64,000 nucleotides of DNA from Filosporella fistucella. Taxonomy: Eukaryota > Ascomycota > Leotiomycetes > Helotiales. The position numbers and the translations under genes were made by a program. The notes under the pieces were generated by a model. The model ran no database searches and had not been told where the DNA came from. It worked only from the letters and a program-made list of their open reading frames with translations. This document shows, piece by piece, positions 12,250 to 24,478 of the stretch; position 1 is the stretch's first letter; every line of letters begins with the position of its first letter. Where the stretch lies: contig JAQJZZ010000002.1 of the NCBI GenBank assembly GCA_030077755.1, positions 2,227,732 through 2,291,731 of the forward strand. Direction: 5' to 3'.

Positions 12250-12364
12250 CCACTGAAGGTATTTTAGTATAGCACCAATACCCGTTCTGGTAGCTGACAA
12301 CTTTCAGCTTTGAAGATTCGAATACTTTTTTGAATGCACCATCCTACATAACTAGCCACCTCCT

Positions 12365-14316
12365 TCAAACTCTACAGAGCCTCCCATTTTGCGAGTTGGG
12401 ATATCCAGTCGATGTCACAACTTCCCACCCTTCACTGCCAACGCTCGTCTGTGCCCAAAACAGCCCCCAAGGATCTCTCTTCCGCTTTATTGCCAGTAGC
12501 TGAGGATAAATATTTCCGAAGAAACTCTGCTGCCAATTATCTTCACTGGGATCTCCTTCATTTAGATACGAGCCAGACCCAGGTGTCAGTTCGCGCCACG
12601 GATCCATAGATTCCTGGATTTTTGCTTCTTCCTCGACCTCTTGCGGGGCCGTCAACCCTAGTGGCTGAAATCCTATCAGCATTGCATGCATGACAGAATC
12701 TCGCCATGCCGGATTGAGACCACTATGGATTCCTGGCCATCCTGCAACTTTCTTAGTTGGTCCATTTAACGTTCCATGGAATCTGTAGCCGGCTTCAATG
12801 GATGCTTGAATGGCAGCCCATGTTTGATTCCAGAGGTCATCTTCCCAATTCCTTCGTGGGATAAACCGAGATCGATACCGCACATTGAAATCATCTGCGG
12901 CAGCTCCAGTACTTCTCCTAGCATAAGGAGAAGTGACGAGATTCTTTGGATTTGTGAGGTTGATCCCAACACGGTTGAGCTCGTCATACAGAGGCTGCAT
13001 CAGGTTTATTACCTGTGTCACGTTGAGGCCGGGGAGACTATTAGATGCGGTAAAGGTGTATCTGCCATTTGGCATTGGAGTCACATATGTGAAGCCAAGT
13101 CCGCCAGCATCCACGACTTTCTTCGCGAAACGGTAGTAAATATTTACTCCTTTGAAGAATGTTGTCGTGTTATATATAACAGCTGTACTGTTTGCCACCG
13201 GGGTGCCGGATCCTTGGAAGTTCAGAGACGATCCTGTCAAGCTTATCGGAGGATAGGCTTTCATGATCATGGAGGTGACGATTCCATATGTTGCTATGAA
13301 AGTCAGTCAAGTCAGAAGTTAGGGATAATTCCTACCTCCTCCCCCTCCTCTCAAAGCATAAAACAAATCTTCATTTGTGAATGGGTCAGCTGTTACAAAC
13401 TTCCCATCAGCAGTAACAACCTGGATCGAAAGTACTTGATCAGATCCCAAGCCGTATACCGAAGTCAAGGCTCCATGACCCCCACCAGCCATCCAGCCTC
13501 CCCCAACACCTACCGAGCCACCTCCTGGGGCGACTACGGTGATATTATTAGCAGCCATACCATTGAATACCTCCCACGTCTCGATTCCTGCTCCAATCTT
13601 CACAGCCATTCCACTGTATTCTCCAATTGAATATTTCGGAATGAACTCGAAGTCTTTCAAGAAATGAGTCCAGATACTCAAAGACCCGGCTCCTACCGAA
13701 CGGCCACCAAAATCATGACCCGTGTTTCTATAACAAATAAGCTTTGAACAAAACCCAAGGACACAACTCACTTGATCACCAATCTCAAATTTTTGTTCCT
13801 GGCAAAGTTCACGCCCGCTTGTATATCTCGGACGGTGCTTACATTCACAACATATACCGGAAATCCACCTTGGTCGCAGACGCCCGTTGCGTTGAGAGAA
13901 GGAAGGCATGTCTCGCCTTCAGCCCACTGGGTAATAATCGCCAATGGGTCTTCAAGAGCAGCGCGATTGAATGTTGCCTTGGTAATCGCAGCACACTTGT
14001 CAACATTATACACGGGGCCTTGATAGCAGGGTGCACCTGCTGGTAAAGGTTTCAGCAGAGTATCATTTAATATAGTTTTGAGGGTATTCCACTCTGTTTC
14101 GTTTGGCCAGGACTCATCCCCTGGGAATAATCTACATTCTGATGTATGGCGATACGGATGTGATGGATTTCCAAATTTCAAGGCTGGAAGGGCAGAGATG
14201 TCAGAGTTCGAGAGTTGAATCGATTCCCAGGGAAAGTTGACGGCGCGGGTGATAGGGCACAGAAAGCCCACAACTGCCAGTCCTACAAATTGGCCTTTCA
14301 TCTTTCTTGCGATCAA
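12365..14316 (-). CDS. secreted FAD-linked oxidase (BBE/VAO family)
   Basis: Three exons (14316-13772, 13727-13336, 13293-12365) with introns of 44 and 42 nt encode 621 residues. A signal peptide lies at the N-terminus; the ATG at 14301 (MKGQFVGLAVV) is a plausible alternative start. The FAD_binding_4 domain begins around residue 125. The join of exons 1 and 2 forms RLVIKNTGHDFGG, which contains the histidine used by this family for covalent FAD attachment. The glycine-rich VGVGGGWMAGGGHG follows. The cysteine that gives bicovalent flavin in many berberine-bridge enzymes is not seen before this loop, so single His linkage is likely. The C-terminus carries a BBE-type segment (NWQQSFFGNIYPQLLAIKRKRDP, here abbreviated as NWQQSFFG and YPQLLAIKRKRDP). 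Likely role: extracellular oxidation of carbohydrates or alcohols with peroxide release. Substrate unknown. Confidence 0.88.
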
Positions 14317-15289
14317 TGCAAAATCTGAGCCTTTGATGGTCAGGCCTTCTGAATCCGGGCATTGAAATCACTGTTTAGTTTCAATTCAAGCGCAACTCCT
14401 CTTTACATACTCCAATTTTGGAGCTGGCCCCACATCCAAAACATCATGTCTACTGCAGAACAATTCGTATCTATTTTCCCGGCTGAAATTATGTGGTATT
14501 TCCTGCAAGCCATCTTCATCCCATGAAATTTAAGCCATGGTCACAAATCAGGTGATGTTCTGGGGATACTGTCACGAATTGAGGCTAAATTGTGCCATGC
14601 GTTTGCATGCTTGGTATTGATTTGTAAGAAGTGTAAGAGCACGGCAAATGCCTTCAGAGAGCGATTAAATGTGTTGCAATTATTGTAGAAAAAAACAGCC
14701 CAGAGGGGGCCATGTCTGGGAGGATTGTCAAATGTCAATTCGTCGATGCAACGTTGTGGTTGTGAAATAACCTTATAAATATTGTTGATCACCCGAACAT
14801 AATTAATGGTTAATCCCAAAAAGGTGTTCCCCTCGCTGCACGAAGGATCGTTTTCATGTATCCAGAGGACTGGGGTGATTTTGCATTTTGAGGCTGATCT
14901 AGCAGCAATCGAATCAAATTCATAACCGCGGAGGTCTCGACGACTACGGATTACCATGTTCTTTGTCTCTCACGTAATTGCTAGATAGAGCTTGAAAATC
15001 CCGAATATAACCATCGTGGTAGCATAACGGATCTGTTGAAACCTGTAGTCAGAGCCTGAAGCTATAGGGCAACAGATCACTGAAACGAGCTTAGTCGGTA
15101 GATTTAGTGATCATGACCTGAAACTTGCCCACCACCGCCTCTTTCCAGCTCCTCCGATGCTATGTAGATTACTGTGATCATGAAAGCGGCGCTCTTTGGA
15201 AATTAATGCTACAATTCGAGTGATATTATTAATCAACTAACCTAATCAACAGGCGTTGTTCTACAAATTACATAATACATAATTACATC
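14317..15289. other. intergenic region, no gene seen
   Basis: About 970 bases. A 138-codon minus-strand frame (14541-14957) has no domain and no coding-like composition that I can defend, so it was not called. Confidence 0.4.
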
Positions 15290-16909
15290 TTAAATCGCTG
15301 TTCCAATCCCACTCATATCAGCAACGCTTTTCCTCCTCAACGTGCTTTGCCTCGCCGCCTCGACTCTCGGCTGGCCCGAATTCACAGCACCAATGACTGG
15401 GAATGGGCTCACACTTCGAAAACTCTCTTCTAGCCAGGTGGTAAACTTTGGTGGTCTCTCAGGATGCTCAGGGTCGTAAGTCAAGGTGTTCTTCCTCACG
15501 ATCGTAGGACGACGAGGACTGCCATACTCGTCCATCCCATTCGCAGTCACCGTTCTGGATTCATCTCTTGGGCTCCACGTTTTGGCTCTACTATCTGAAC
15601 TACCAGTAAGTGGGAATTCCATTGATTCTCTTGTCGTTTCTCTGAGGCGTTGGTTTTGAGATGGAGCCCATGTTTGTCGTGTAGGTGGCACAGGAATCAC
15701 AGCTTCGGTGGATCTCGTTGATCTGTTCTCGTTTCCGTTTCGACTCGCCCAAGTTTGTCGCTCTGTTTCTGAACTTCGTCCTCTAAGAGTCCAGGCTGTT
15801 CGGTTCGCTGGCATGGGGAATTCTGATAGTGATGGCGCAGGGCTTTCTGAATTTGGTCTGAAGCGAATCTTTTCTTTCAACGCAAGTTGCTTTGCCTCTC
15901 TCTTCTTTCTTCTGTACCGAACAATGAAGTAGATAATTAATATCGTAATAATTGAAGATCCAAGAACGGCGAATGTGATCGCTAGTGCGAATTTAGTCGT
16001 GTTCATCGCTGCTTCTCTTGATGCTCTAATATTTGCCGACGCTTGTTGCTAGATTTGTCAGACCTGAATTGCCCATTGACAGAATACTTACATTGACTGC
16101 AGAGGCAGAAGCTTGCGCCTGTTGTATCGCAAATGTGGCAGTAGCTATATCGTCAGTCAAGTATAGCAAACTAATTGAACACACTCACCTCTGGCATCGT
16201 TTGCTGCCTGGCTGGCGCTTCCTACCGCAGCATTCGCACTACTTTGAATCGACGATAGAGCATTATTGGCGGACAAAACACTCGAGGATGCACTAGATTG
16301 TGCTGCTGCGATCGCAATGTTGGCACTGGACTGCGCTGATGCCATTGCAGCTTGAATAGCAGCATTTGCAGAAGCGGTAGCTGAAGCGATTGCTTGGCTG
16401 GCACTGATACTGGCTTGTCGTGCAGATTGAGATTGAGCTGAGGCATTGGCATTTGCCGTACTGACAGCCTGGTTTGCTGAGCTTTGAATTGAAGTAATAC
16501 TGGATTGCAAAGAGGCGATAGTGGCGTTTGCTGTGGAGGAAACGCTGGCCAACGATCGGGCAAATGCACTTGATGCTATTACTGCGGCATCATTCGAAGC
16601 AGATGCAACAAATCCACTGCATTCTGGAAAAGGAGGACCTTGACCTTGACCTTGACCTGGATTCTGTGGGAATGCTGCTCGTGGGTTTAAAGATGGCGGC
16701 GGGGTTATAAGGTTGTGCACAACTTGATGGGCACTCGGTCGTTCAATCCGTGACGGGAGGTTCGCGAGGAAATTTCGATGCTCCAAGATGAGGTTATTTG
16801 TTCTCGTGACGACATTTCCGATAGCTTCTGCTGGGAGGAGTAATGCTGGCCCCAGAGATTGGACATACGGCTTTGATCCATCTTCATTTACTTCGGGCAT
16901 CGATGACAT
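15290..16909 (-). CDS. Ala/Ser-rich single-pass membrane protein
   Basis: Exons 16909-16189, 16144-16092 and 16048-15290 (introns 44 and 43 nt) give 510 residues in one frame. After about 105 residues, including a Gly-Gln GQGQGQG run, comes a low-complexity region of some 150 residues. It is dominated by Ala, Ser, Gln and Asn in short heptad-like repeats (ASAQSQSARQAS, AAMASAQSSAN). A transmembrane helix follows (FALAITFAVLGSSIITILIIYFIV), then a basic stop-transfer RYRRKKR and a disordered cytoplasmic tail of about 200 residues rich in Arg, Ser and Pro with repeated TWxxR-like units. The layout suggests a surface sensor or wall-spanning protein. No signal peptide is seen at the called ATG, so a 5' exon may be missing from this model. 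Confidence 0.7.
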
Positions 16910-18047
16910 TATCAAGGTGAAGGATGTTGGGTATCATTGCCTCCACTACCCCAATATCAATACTGGAATCCAACTCTCAGACATGAATTCGAAAAAGGTA
17001 TCAATAAGCTGCAGGACCAGCCCGAAAGAATAAGAATTCCAAAAACGTCAAAAAAGCCGCCCAGCGGGGAGATGGTCAGTAAAAGGGATCATAGAACCCC
17101 AGAGGAAGATTTCGGGGAGAAACCATCCCACAAAAAAGGGTCGAGTCCTCGCTTCCACGGCATCAGGTGTAGCAAGAATGAGGCTCGAAATCTCAAGACG
17201 TGCAATGCGATAGGACATTTTTCTGAGCGTAAGCCTACCAGAAGATCGGATCGGAACATAATTACGACAGAGCGTTCACAATTGAGTTGATGCATCCTTG
17301 ACGCCATGGCGCTGATGTCTCGTCCCGTCGCGAATGGCCGTGTTGGGTTAAGACTGGCTGAGCGTTTCTGTTTCGAAACACAACTGACGCAGGATTTGAT
17401 GCACGCCATGCACGATGCGGCTGTCTCAAGATACTTGATGATGGGTCGACGAGCAGAATTCCCAGAAATGGGCCCATTAATCGCGATACCCTGGAATGTG
17501 TAGAATGACACGTGATGCCTTTACAGCGTCTCACCATACTGTGTGATGCACAAGCTGGGTCCTCGCCCAGCTGTCACAGGATGATCATAAAGAAATCTCA
17601 CGACTCGAATGCATGTTACGGCGATGGGATATGGGGTGGAGAATGTCCATCGGTTTGGAATTTGCTTCATATATATCGAGCTTCATATATGTAGACAACT
17701 CTGCCACAGAAAGGTGTCCTCATAGACTTCACTCAGATGACATACCTCTGACTGAATATTTCGGCGGGCATGGAATGACATAGTTGGGTAGGAATGGTAG
17801 ACTTGTGTGCATCCAAAGTAGAGGTTGAGCGACAATGAAGAAGAAGCACTTGCTAGGAAACTGGCGTCCCCATGTGGGATCGCGTCGAAGGGATGTTTTC
17901 CTATGAGAACAAAGCATCATCATTTCGTCTGGCACATATCCCAAAATCTAGCTAAAAACAAGACCAATATGCATCAGATCTGAGGGCAAGTTCGAATTTC
18001 AGCGACTGGTATAGGAGTTAAGGAAATACGTGAAAGCATTATTTCGG
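16910..18047. other. intergenic region, possible missing 5' exon
   Basis: About 1.1 kb without a convincing gene. A first exon of the Ala/Ser-rich gene, carrying a signal peptide, might lie in its left part, but I could not identify one. A 140-codon minus-strand frame at 17089-17511 has no domain and was not called. Confidence 0.4.
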
Positions 18048-20621
18048 TCATGAACCTCCTCCGCCGCAACCACCACCACCTCCACAGCTGGAAAATGTTA
18101 GCGATGATCACAAGCAGGTATTTGTTTAAATGTATCAGGTTTTATCCGGGAATAAACTCACCCTCCGCCTCCACAACCTCCACCACAGGCAGCGCCTCCC
18201 GCACCACATCCCCCTCCATTGCCACAGCCGCCTGGATTTCATTAGCAATGTTAACCTCTCCTAGATATAGAAGTTACCTGGTCCCCCGCATCCTCCGGCG
18301 GCAACCCCACCCGAACAAGTACCAATGGCACATGCACCTGCCATGCCAGCCCCCATCGGCATGACGCATGGATCTCCAGCATAGTAAACGCCTCCCATTA
18401 TCGGCATTGCCATGTACGGACCATAGTACATATATGGCGATCCCCACATTCCATAGTAATATGCGTCTCTCGACGGGACAGGTCTACCTTTGGTTTCGGC
18501 TCTCTTACATGCCTTCTTGTATGCTGCATCAAGCTCAACTTCTCGTCTCTTCCTTAAAGCTGCAGAGACTACGGAGCGTGTATCAGTCTCTGTGACCTTG
18601 ACAGCATTGTGGGCAGAAATGTGAGCTGAATTGTCGGGTGGGCACATATTTGCAGCACCTGAATCATAGAAGTTATTCAAGGCTTTCTCATGCTTTGAAG
18701 TCCCAAACAGCTTAGGAGTTGACCCAATATGTTTAGAGCGAATGGCTATAAAAGTCAGCAATGCGTTTGAAACTTGACCAGGCATCCAATTAATTATACC
18801 TTCACAGTACCAACAGGTACACTCAGAATAGACTTCATTGTATAATTTCTCATATACCTTGCAAGTCCATTCAAAGTAGACGTTTAAAGAATCTTCCGAG
18901 ATCTTGTCATCGTGATCAATGAACCTCTTACAGTTGATGACAGTATAGTCAAAGTAAGATTTGGGCGACAGCTGGTGTGTGTGCCAAGCAAGATCAATAT
19001 CCAGAGTAGGAACCGCAACCTGCAAAGGAAAGTCCGCAATGATTTTGATAAAGCGTTGATATTTGTTGACGAGTCTAGTCATGGTATTTCTGGCAGCAGG
19101 GCTGTGCAACCAGTCCAGGTGGTGCATCTTGTCCACGAAAACGCTCTGCCGGACGACAGCGCCTCCAAGCTCAATTGCAAAAATCGATTCATTATTCCAG
19201 TAGTGAGACATCATCTTTCGAGTAGCAAGCTTGTCCCCTCTCTTCGGGATGCCAGGTTCGAAAGGAGAATATGAGTTTACCAGTTTTACCGTGATCCTGT
19301 CGCTGATTCCTCTCTCAACGAGAGCTTTGACATCGTTCACAGATGGATGAGGTGTGCTGATGAGTTCAATGATTTGAGAACGTAGACTTTGCCCAAACAG
19401 TCGATTAGGGAAGGTATTAGGATGCTTAGGGAATTCTTTTTCTGAAGGGGCGTCAGGAACTCCAGTACTTGGGGATAAAATGGTTCCGCCCAAGGGCCAG
19501 TCTCTCATGATGAGATTCTCTGTATCTCTCTTCAGATGGGCAAATTGGAGGAGTTCATGATTGACCTCCCCACCGCATTTGTGGCACGTGAATGAAAGAT
19601 CTCTATCTCCGTAGCCTATCCCATTCATTTCGATGCTGTCAGACGTTAGATGCATCCGGGAAGAGGGGACTTTACTTACTCCTTCAGAGATGCCTTTTCA
19701 CTTGCAAAACATGTGGTCCATGGGATTTCCAGCTGCTGGCTGCACCTCGGACAATGCATTATTTTGTTCAAAGAGTCATCCGCATTGTTCCAATTGTGAC
19801 CAGTTGTTGTAGCAAAATTGGTTTTGGCCTCGTCGGGAACATTGTAGTTGAATGAGGTGTCGATTGCATCATTGATCGCGATCCATGGCATGCCAGTAGC
19901 CCAAAGATCTTTAAGACCGAACCTGACGCAGTCTTCCAAGTAGTTTCTGGGGTTCAGCATGAATGAGTGCCATACCATGAGCACATCTGACATTGTTAGA
20001 ATTGACTGACCAGTGATGGAGAACTTTACCAAGTGGTGGCAGCATAGAAGTAGACCACTGCCGAGTTCTTCCTCTTTTGGTGAATTGAACGAACGCCAGG
20101 TTGGTCGCAACCATTTCCTTAGCTTCTAACCTCCTGCACGGTTCCATATTGACCAAAACCTGAAGCCACCAGTCCGAGAACCTCTCAACAGCTCTAGCAA
20201 CGTATAATGCCCATCGCTTTTCTCTCATCTTTGCCAGTGTTTCCTCTTGCTTCTCCGCCATTTCGCATTTTGCATCCCAAAGATTGAACAGTCCATCTGT
20301 GTAGCCGATATCCTCTTTTAGGGTATGGAAAGCAGAGAGGAGTTTTAGATGTGCAAGACAATTGTCTGCGGTCGGAAATGGTGGCGGGGTAGATGATAGA
20401 TCTAAGGCAATGAATGCTGCATTCAATTCTTCTACTGAAGGACCTGGCACGCTGTTCGGATCGGACTGAGTGTAACTAGGAATGGTCTCGTTGACTTCAT
20501 ACGAAGGTGGTGCATCTTTGCTATCGGGCCCAGCTGTATTGACTTGTCCAGACGCCTTCTCGTTCGCATACTCGTCTTTCTTATCGCCCCTCAAAGAGGA
20601 GAGCTTATCGAGGATAGGCAT
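18048..20621 (-). CDS. GRDP-like protein (DUF1399) with Gly/Cys-rich tail
   Basis: Five exons (20621-20030, 19986-19680, 19635-18278, 18231-18162, 18087-18048) with introns of 43, 44, 46 and 74 nt encode 788 residues. The joins restore the family motifs PPLDVLMVWHSFMLNPR and FTCHKCGG. A second HxH-type motif, DIDLAWHTHQLSP, follows. These paired W-H-x-H segments are typical of the glycine-rich domain protein / DUF1399 family, which fungal annotations sometimes mislabel as sulfonate dioxygenases. Four CxxC-type pairs are present, including CPRCSQQ and CHKCGG. The last about 60 residues are almost only Gly and Cys and are encoded by the end of exon 3 plus two tiny exons of 70 and 40 nt. Function is not known; plant relatives are linked to stress and signalling. 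A cytosolic location is inferred from the lack of a signal peptide. Confidence 0.82.
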
Positions 20622-20850
20622 TGTGGTATTCGTTCATGCGGGGGTAATGTTTCGAGTTGAGGAGGGGATTGTTGGTTCAAGAAGGGTGTCTCTTCGGATA
20701 GGATGGCACAGTTAGTATCATAATTGAGGAGGTTAGCTCTTGATATATATGGTGGGATACTGAGTTCATTACTGCAGTGCCTCGGGAGAAGCTCCTGTAG
20801 GATGGATGAAGCCATGGGGCTGAGTGCTGCTAATCGAGTGATGGCTGCAG

Positions 20851-20881
20851 GTGTTAGTGAAGTGTTAGTGAAGTGTTAGTG
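20851..20881. repeat. 11-bp tandem repeat, about 2.8 copies
   Basis: The unit GTGTTAGTGAA is repeated head to tail. It lies in the 5' region of the GRDP-like gene. It is a short microsatellite-like repeat with no assigned role. Confidence 0.7.
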
Positions 20882-21374
20882 TGGTTGTGATGTGCACGTT
20901 GAAAGAAGGCAGGCGAAGCAGGGTAGGTAGGGTACAGATACACACTGAATACTCGTAATAGGCTCGGTAGCAGGTACGTAATGGTGGCAGCACGCTAGAA
21001 GACACCTGGAAGGCTGCGAGAAGGGTAGTGGAGTGGAATGGTGACAGTGGGATTGGATCAGTGTCAATCCGCTATTCTGACCTAGTTGGCATCGCCATCA
21101 GATGATGCGCATTCTCCAATAAGCTTCACTCTTATCTAGTTGCCTCCCGCTAGAAGCTTGTTGGTATCTGTCTCAGATTAACCTACCGATGTTCGGCTTA
21201 ATTTTTAGGTGATGGCTGAGCCCTCTATATTCACACTGCGTGATAAGAGGTATAAAGCGGGCGTTTATGAGGGGGATAAGCGTCGCAAGAAAGCCTCAAT
21301 AGTCTGAAAGATCGGTAAGAGTGACCTGAACCGTGACGAAGCTTGCCTGCAGGCATCAACTTGTGCTCCAGATA

Positions 21375-21388
21375 CCTACCTAGGTAGG
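21375..21388. promoter_or_regulatory. 14-bp perfect palindrome
   Basis: CCTACCTAGGTAGG is its own reverse complement. CCTA/TAGG palindromes recur in fungal intergenic DNA and may be protein-binding sites. No factor can be assigned. Confidence 0.3.
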
Positions 21389-22477
21389 CACTAAAAGTCA
21401 AAAAGATGCCTGAAACGCGTAGCATAAGAAAATGAATTCGAATTATCTGCCTTCTTGACAAAATAAAGACGTATTATTGTCTTGTATTGCAGCCATTGGA
21501 AATCTAGTTGGGCTTTGCGTCATTTAAAACCAGGCGGCGGAGTGAGGGGAAAACAGGGCGGATTGTGGGGTGCACTGCCACCGCCTCTATGCCATGTATT
21601 TCCCTCTACAGTATGATATTACCCTGTGACTCTGTGGCTTTACAGAATTTCTCTTCTGATATCTATGTCACTGAATAATAAACTGTATTGTGATTCGTAT
21701 TGCGGGTTGCCCATCTTATAGGAAGTAAATTTCAGTGTCGTGGATGATTTGTTGCAGCTGCCATGCCCTGTGAAGGCTTAGTCCGGCATCAAACCTACTC
21801 GGGGGCCAAAGCTTTCTTCTGCCGACGGGTACTTCCCGATTCACATCCACTCACTTGCGATGAATTACTCACCGAGTAGGAAAGTGTAAAAAGTTACCAG
21901 ACCAAATCTGGTTCAATCCGACCTTCCCCAAACAGCTGTGAAATAGGAGCTGCAGAAGCACAAGTATCGTATCCATGATCCTGTGAGCCGAGTTTCAATT
22001 GTGCAAGCGATTCGATGAAGATTCCGTAGAGAGCACATCGACTACCTCCAAAGCTCACGACGAAGCGTCCTCCCATATGAAATGAGTTGAAACATTTCGT
22101 TGTGGCGGGAGAAACGTATAAGAGTGAACTGGGAAGGTCATGATCGAGGAAAGTTGGGAGACACGAATGGACCAGTGAATTATATTCAACCAATACAGCA
22201 ACATATGGAGTTCTAATGCTCGATTACACACTCACAGACTATCCATTCCAAAGCGTAGAAAATTGACGGCTCATTCCCGTATATCTGCATTCACAATGGC
22301 TTGTTTGATGCGGCTAATTGCAAACTTCAACTACCATTCGTGATATACTCTTAGTCTTGCCCTTGACTCCTCCTCCACTGAAGATCATTTCCCATTGGGA
22401 TAGTCTATATCAACACCACCAAACACCATTCACCACCACAAACTCGCATCTCTACCTCCAACCTCGAAAAATCAACC

Positions 22478-23486
22478 ATGATACCAAAATCAGTACTAAT
22501 CACAGGTTGTAGCTTGGGGGGAATTGGAGATGCTCTGGCCCAATCATTCCATGAAAAAGGCCACCTGGTTTTTGCCACAGCTCGGAGTCTCACCAAAGTT
22601 GAACATCTTCGAGGTCTAGGAATTCAAACTTTGGCACTTGACGTTGCTGATGAAGACTCTCTCAGAGACTGTGTTGAGAAAGTTTCGGAAAAGACCAACA
22701 AACATCTCGATATTCTCGTGAATAATGCAGGAGTTGGTAAGCTAAAATATCAAAGGAAATATAACCACACTGACACAAAAAGCATATTCGATGCCATTAC
22801 TGGACTCCAGCTTAGCAGACTCCCGAAAGGTCTTTGACGTGAATTTTTTTGGGGTTCTTGCAACCATTCAGGCATTTTCTCCCTTGCTCATCGAAGCGAG
22901 AGGTCGAATCGTCAATATCAGCTCTGTCGCTCAATTTGCTCCTGTTCCATACATGGGCGTGTATAATTGCAGTAAATCTGCAGTTGCCATGCTCTCTGAT
23001 AATTTGCGCCTGGAGTTGGCGCCATTTGGCATTAAAGTCATCTGTGTATTGTCCATTGCCCCGCCTTCAAGTCTTCCTCTGACAATTTCAGGTTATAACA
23101 GGGGGAATATTAACACATATTTTCGACAATGATACCGGTGGTCATCTCCCGCCAGGCTCTGCTTATGAAGCGGATCGGGACCACATCGAGCAAATCATGA
23201 AAACCGTGGCTCATAAATACATGGGTCCCGTGAACCCATTTGCAAAGAAGGTTGTAAACAACGCTTTGAGTTGGTGGCCAAGTCAGAGACTGTTTGCAGG
23301 AGACAACGCGGCAACGATGTGGGCTCTCTCGACATTCACATGGCATAATATCTGGGTGAGCATGTCTATCTGAAGATATCTAATACTTACGCGCTTCAGG
23401 ATTGGATCTTCCCCAGGATTTATGAGATATCGGCGGTCAAGGAAAAGTTGAAAATAGCTAAGCACAGATCAGCCCGTGAAGATTAA
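22478..23486 (+). CDS. short-chain dehydrogenase, AYR1-like
   Basis: Four exons (22478-22736, 22783-23045, 23092-23355, 23400-23486) with introns of 46, 46 and 44 nt give 290 residues. The classical SDR fold is visible. The NAD(P) loop TGCSLGGIGDALA sits near residue 9, LDILVNNAGV near residue 78, and the catalytic Ser in NISSVAQF is followed by the Y-x-x-x-K pair in YNCSKSA. The join of exons 1 and 2 gives AGVAYSMPLLD, and exons 2 and 3 join at VICVITGGILTHIF, both typical of 1-acyl-dihydroxyacetone-phosphate reductase relatives. A role in NADPH-dependent reduction of a lipid intermediate or another carbonyl is likely. No strong membrane segment is seen at the C-terminus. Confidence 0.88.
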
Positions 23487-24478
23487 GATTTGTATGAGGA
23501 TGCTCCCATACTGGAAACCCGACAGCTTGGGTCGGCTATTCAGAATTTTCTTCGCCTTGTTCTTATCAATTCAAGCTCAGCCAGTACACTGCGGAAAGTC
23601 CCACATGAAGTTATTCTCTGATATTTTCCGGCGTAACGATTCTTATGGTACAACAATGAATAGCCTCTTTGCTGGAAGACCCGGTGCAAAATCGCAAAAA
23701 CCAATAGAGGGCGCACATGTGATGGCCCTAAGAAAGCTTGATCTTACGGGCTGCATTTTAGGTTCCCTTCGGAGTAACAGTCCGGAAGCATTTCGTGACG
23801 CCAGAAGAGGATTGGTCCCCGTAGTTCGAGGATTGGAGCGGGCGTGATTACGCCGGCTGACTATAGTCCAGAATTTATCCTTATAGCCGCTTTTTTGTGC
23901 GGCGTAGCCTTGACCCGGAATACAATGCAATTTTAAATTACGACCTTCAACGCGTGAAATTGAACTAAACGCCGACAGAAAACAACGTGTCGAAAGTCAA
24001 GTAGAGGCAAATGGGATTCAAAACTTCGTGCAAGGTGCTCAATTTTGGCTTGGAACTCGGCAATTGATCTCTGAAGATGCACCGAGAGAATATGGGAGAA
24101 ATTCATCTTCATTTTCAGTCGCGACTTGATAATTCCTCAAATATCGTAACGCCTTCGACGTACTCGAGTCCTCGTGCTTACCATAGCTGTGCCTGCAGAC
24201 TATCGCTCAATTGAGCCAATTCAGCAGGGTAATTTCTTACCCCACCACTCAAAGAAGGCCAACCGGCCCTTATAGTGCGCTTGGCATCGCTGAAGGGCTC
24301 CCCCTATATTGAAGCGAGAGTGATCGTGGCGTGCTGCAAGCTGCAGGAACCAGGCACGGTTGTTTATGATTTCTTGCATGCGGAATCCGGATATCATAAA
24401 ATCTGAATGATTCCCGTTTTCCGTTTTCTTGGAGGTAGGGCCAACCGCGTCAAGCTCCCCCACAGTCACTCTTTCAAA
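23487..24478. other. intergenic region, no gene seen
   Basis: About 1 kb. Two overlapping frames on opposite strands (23476-23847 plus, 23643-23930 minus) have no domain and are probably chance. Confidence 0.4.

Larger units (their letters stand above)
20622..22477. other. intergenic region between divergent genes
   Basis: About 1.85 kb between the GRDP-like and the dehydrogenase genes. It contains an 11-bp tandem repeat (20851-20881) and a 14-bp palindrome (21375-21388). No coding region is supported. Confidence 0.45.

Noticed and set aside
7154..14316. Secondary-metabolite gene cluster (exporter, FAD oxidase, broken P450)
   Set aside because: No polyketide, peptide or terpene synthase is present, and HET and intergenic regions interrupt the set.
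14541..14957. 138-codon minus-strand frame
   Set aside because: No recognisable features. Judged a chance frame in an intergenic region.
17089..17511. 140-codon minus-strand frame
   Set aside because: No domain, signal peptide or coding-like composition; overlaps equally long frames on the other strand.
23476..23930. Overlapping frames on both strands after the dehydrogenase
   Set aside because: Neither shows a domain, and their mutual overlap suggests that both are chance.
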